The notes beneath the pieces were generated by a model. That model saw nothing but the letters and a program-made list of their open reading frames with translations, did not search any database and had not been told where the DNA came from. Source: a virus. From it: 49,090 bases of DNA. Made by a program: the position numbers and the translations under genes. Shown piece by piece: positions 46,459-49,090 of the stretch. Position 1 is the first letter of the stretch, and each line of letters starts with the position of its first letter. The stretch spans positions 1-49,090 of the IMG/VR virus record IMGVR_UViG_3300028597_000020; one strand, 5' to 3'.

Positions 46459-47880
46459 ATGTTTCCATCTTCCATTGCTAACGAAGCCATTGCTCTGGCA
46501 ACCGCTGCTGCTGAACGCGGCATCGCCATCAACAGCGCAGCCGACAGCTTCCTCGACAACCTGGTTGCCCTGAGTCACAACTCGGTGGACACCATGTGCC
46601 CGTCGATGGACGTTGAGGGTAATCGCCTGGACCGTACCAACGAGTACGCCAACCCAGAGAACGTCGACGCTGTACACCAGCAGTTCACCGACGAGGCCGC
46701 CATCGGTATTGGCGAAATCGTTTCCCGCAACATCATGGTCGCCCGTACCGACGCCCTGCCATTGATCAAGTCGGTCATGGAAGAGTTCGAACAGGTGATC
46801 AACCCGGACATCCCTTACGCCTACCGCAAGCGTTCGGTTGTGCCGGTGCCGTTCCACCCGATCTGGCAAAGTCCTTACGTCCTCGAAGCTGGCGACACCT
46901 ACGCCGACGGCGTAAACGCAGGTCAAGTGCCTCAGGGTCTGATCCTCTCCACCGAGGAAGAGCAGTTCACCAACTTCCTGGAGCTGACCAAGACCGGCCT
47001 GCCGCAAGTCGACAAGCTGCTCGATGAGCTGCTCAAGACCTACGACGAAGAGCGACTGAAAGACCTGTTCAAGTCGTGCTTCACCAGCGGCTACCTCGAC
47101 ACCGTTCGTGGTCCGGGCAGTCTGTCTGGTGCGTGGATCAATGACCAGGTCCTGTTGCACGTCTGGGCCCGCAACCTGATCGACAAGCAGCCGGAGAAAT
47201 CCGCTCACAACCTGTCGGCCTACCAGAACGGTATCAACATCGTTCTGCAGCGCACCGGTAACAACATCTGGAACATCAACAAGATCCGTCAGAACTGCGC
47301 CGACGGCAACGTGATGATCCTCGCCTACGAAGGCGATCAGGTGATGGTGCATTCGGACATCTACACCGAGTGGCTGAAGAAAGGCGGTTCGCCTGAGATC
47401 GTCCTGGGTGCTTCCCTGATGACCGGCCAACTGCGCCCATCGAACGGCGAAGAGCTGCTGGCCATGGCACCTGCTCTGCTGGCCAAGTGGAACGACTACG
47501 TGTCGGTCTCCAGCCGCACCGAGCAAGAGAGCCTGAACGCCCAAGCGCGTATCGAGCTGTTCCGCCTGATCCGCAACTATGTGGACAAGCGCAAGAACGA
47601 AGGCCTGGTTGCCGTCTATGAAGACGCCATGCTGCGTCTGAATGCCGGCATCGATCGTCTGCCAACCAACTTCATCAAAGAGCCGTACTGCTACATCCGT
47701 GACATCATCCTCGATACCTTCTACACCGGTACCGAAGTGGCGATGTTCGTGATGAACATGGACGAGATCTGCGAAGATGACGACGACCTGTCCGAAGACG
47801 AAGTGGCGTTCCTGGCCACCGTCAACTACGTGACCGACTGGGCCGCTGGCCTCTTGGTTACCAAAGGCGGTCAGCGTTAA
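46459..47880 (+). CDS. Putative virion structural protein, 473 residues
   Basis: AAGGAG precedes the ATG. The codon use is noticeably more C-ending and uniform than in its neighbours, typical of a highly expressed protein. The chain is helical with an acidic end region (EDDDDLSEDEVAF). There is no enzyme motif. The place matches a phiKZ structural gene between the polymerase and the protease; a portal- or head-related role is possible but not shown. Confidence 0.8.
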   Translation: MFPSSIANEAIALATAAAERGIAINSAADSFLDNLVALSHNSVDTMCPSMDVEGNRLDRTNEYANPENVDAVHQQFTDEAAIGIGEIVSRNIMVARTDALPLIKSVMEEFEQVINPDIPYAYRKRSVVPVPFHPIWQSPYVLEAGDTYADGVNAGQVPQGLILSTEEEQFTNFLELTKTGLPQVDKLLDELLKTYDEERLKDLFKSCFTSGYLDTVRGPGSLSGAWINDQVLLHVWARNLIDKQPEKSAHNLSAYQNGINIVLQRTGNNIWNINKIRQNCADGNVMILAYEGDQVMVHSDIYTEWLKKGGSPEIVLGASLMTGQLRPSNGEELLAMAPALLAKWNDYVSVSSRTEQESLNAQARIELFRLIRNYVDKRKNEGLVAVYEDAMLRLNAGIDRLPTNFIKEPYCYIRDIILDTFYTGTEVAMFVMNMDEICEDDDDLSEDEVAFLATVNYVTDWAAGLLVTKGGQR

Positions 47881-47891
47881 GGGGGTGGTAG

Positions 47892-48614
47892 ATGGACGTA
47901 AGTCGCCTGAAGCGTGATCCCGATAAGTGCAATGCGAATATCATTGTACGGGGTGACGAGATGGTTACTAAGGTCCCCTGCAAGATCATGGTCCCTGCTC
48001 GGTACATCGAGCAGGGGCTTGGCGTGCTGGAACCTGAGGTTTATGTCATTGCCATCTTTGCACTGATCATGGAGGACAGTTATTACACTGTCGTCAATGC
48101 TCCGTCGATGATGCGTTTGGCGCCGACCGACATCAACCATGTGACCATCGACGATGTGGAATACATCGAGTTGATCTTCCCCAAGGGCGCGGTGGTTTGC
48201 CCGCAGCTGAACTTGGTGATGCGAAACGAGTTGGTTTACTACGTCTACAACGAACTGACCTCCAAAGGCAACTACGGCTGGTGGTTCGAAGAAGACGACA
48301 TGGCCATGCCGTTTGAGAACGCTGACGAATTCTGTGGGGTGCGTGTGGGTTCGAACCATGCCATCATGCAGATGGTTTGCTCTTCGTGTACGCGGGTTGA
48401 AGGCGACAAGGCGGTTCAATATCGTCATGTTGCCAAGTCACCGGCTGACCTGAATAAGTTCAAGCCTACCATCATCCCACTGCGTTCCATTATCTGGGGC
48501 CCGACGAACACGTTTGCTCGGGCAATTGGTCCATACTTCAAGGAGGGTCTGACGACTGCGCTGGTGAACCCAGCGGAGCGTAGCGAGCCCATTGAGGAAA
48601 TGCTTAGAAGGTAG
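47892..48614 (+). CDS. Putative virion or head-assembly protein, 240 residues
   Basis: GGGGGTGG precedes the ATG, 11 bases after the structural gene. The chain is beta-rich at first, then helical, with a Cys pair (MVCSSC) and no known motif. It directly precedes the prohead protease gene, a place usually held by head-assembly genes. No family recognised. Confidence 0.75.
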   Translation: MDVSRLKRDPDKCNANIIVRGDEMVTKVPCKIMVPARYIEQGLGVLEPEVYVIAIFALIMEDSYYTVVNAPSMMRLAPTDINHVTIDDVEYIELIFPKGAVVCPQLNLVMRNELVYYVYNELTSKGNYGWWFEEDDMAMPFENADEFCGVRVGSNHAIMQMVCSSCTRVEGDKAVQYRHVAKSPADLNKFKPTIIPLRSIIWGPTNTFARAIGPYFKEGLTTALVNPAERSEPIEEMLRR

Positions 48615-48620
48615 ACGGTC

Positions 48621-49090
48621 ATGGCCGGCAAACAAATCAGCTACGGCTGTACGGCGCTCTTGGGCGTCAACAAGAAAGGTATCATCAAACCAGATGCCAA
48701 CGGGTACTTCCCGATCACTGTAGGCGGTTTCAACGTTCAGAACTACAGTGGTCAGTATTACCCGCTCGGTCAGGCTGCCAAGCTGTTCGAGGACTCTGGT
48801 GCGCTGATGCGTCGCGTTAAGGCGGGTGTATTGCGCGGTGAGTTGGGCCATCCTCGTCAGGAAGGTCTGTCTCCGACTGCGTACTTCAAGCGCCTGAACG
48901 AGATCCACGAAGACAAGGTGTGCTGCCACTTCAACTCGCTGAAGCTTGACTACGACAACTACAAGTCGAAGTCTGGTTTCCCGATGGTGGCGGTAGAAGC
49001 TGGTGTGAAGCCTTCTGGTCCTTTTGCAGATACGCTGGAGCGTTCCCTGCTCAACCCTGAAGAAGAAACCTGCTTCTCCATCCGTGCGGC
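48621..49090 (+). CDS. Prohead protease (S80 / T4 gp21-like), N-terminal part
   Basis: The gene starts six bases after the previous stop and runs out of the window; 156 residues are visible. GELGHP (residues 73-78) with catalytic His77 is the first signature of the S80 morphogenetic protease family, and TCFSIRA at the edge carries the nucleophile Ser153. The enzyme cleaves the scaffold and head proteins during maturation. phiKZ-type phages cleave many virion proteins with it. The rest of the domain is outside the window. Confidence 0.88.
   Translation, partial: MAGKQISYGCTALLGVNKKGIIKPDANGYFPITVGGFNVQNYSGQYYPLGQAAKLFEDSGALMRRVKAGVLRGELGHPRQEGLSPTAYFKRLNEIHEDKVCCHFNSLKLDYDNYKSKSGFPMVAVEAGVKPSGPFADTLERSLLNPEEETCFSIRA

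Noticed and set aside
1-49090. tRNA, rRNA, integrase, insertion sequence or origin
   Set aside because: None could be recognised by eye. Hairpins found are at gene ends and do not form cloverleafs.

Overview
This window is a piece of the genome of a large, strictly lytic, phiKZ-like jumbo myovirus of a Gram-negative host. The main evidence is a set of genes that occur together only in that group: a split multisubunit RNA polymerase of the virion type (beta' N-terminal part at 40242-41861, beta main part at 41864-46219, beta C-terminal part at 25341-26021), a roughly 2300-residue virion protein with a lytic transglycosylase domain (33280-40179), an S80-type prohead protease (48621 to the window end), a UvsX/RecA-like ATPase (23460-24926), an SbcC/gp46-like ATPase (12645-15116) and a membrane-piercing spike (15179-16102). 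From memory, the order protease / structural / beta / beta' / transglycosylase and the linkage of the RecA-like gene to the beta C-terminal gene follow phiKZ (gp175-gp181 and gp149-gp152). The exact host cannot be read from the sequence; Pseudomonas or a relative is plausible. I see no tRNA, CRISPR array, integrase or insertion sequence.

Left part (268-8249, + strand): about fifteen small, mostly unrecognised genes that look like early or accessory genes. They include a GIY-YIG nuclease domain, a minimal HEXXH zinc peptidase, several single-pass membrane proteins and a Cys-rich protein. Two nearly identical promoter-like segments (1685-1741 and 4919-4975) carry TATATTAC/TATAATAC boxes, as I recall for phiKZ early promoters used by the virion polymerase. 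Six genes have a Shine-Dalgarno sequence buried in a small palindrome, and GC hairpins separate most genes. A short minus-strand gene at the left edge is the start of a peptidoglycan-binding lysin.

Middle-left (8302-15116, - strand): a compact block ending with a SUKH (SMI1/KNR4) protein, several mutually related unknown proteins, an acidic Pro/Glu-rich protein and the SbcC-like recombination ATPase. Middle (15179-31033): virion and DNA-metabolism genes with frequent strand switches: spike, Nudix-like hydrolase, structural proteins, a membrane-protein pair, an RNase H-like candidate, the UvsX-like ATPase, the beta C-terminal piece, and a DUF1353 protein. Right (31075-49090): two large tail/virion proteins on the - strand, then a + strand operon of polymerase subunits, structural proteins and the prohead protease.

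Almost every convergent gene junction has a strong bidirectional GC hairpin flanked by GCATA/TATGC. Two of these junctions (16096-16144 and 21985-22033) are a perfect 49-base inverted repeat that brackets 5.8 kb. The most notable items are the reconstructable split of the beta subunit, the SD palindromes with compensatory changes, the matched early promoters with leader hairpins, the dispersed terminator module, the inverted repeat, and the phage-borne SUKH protein and HEXXH peptidase.
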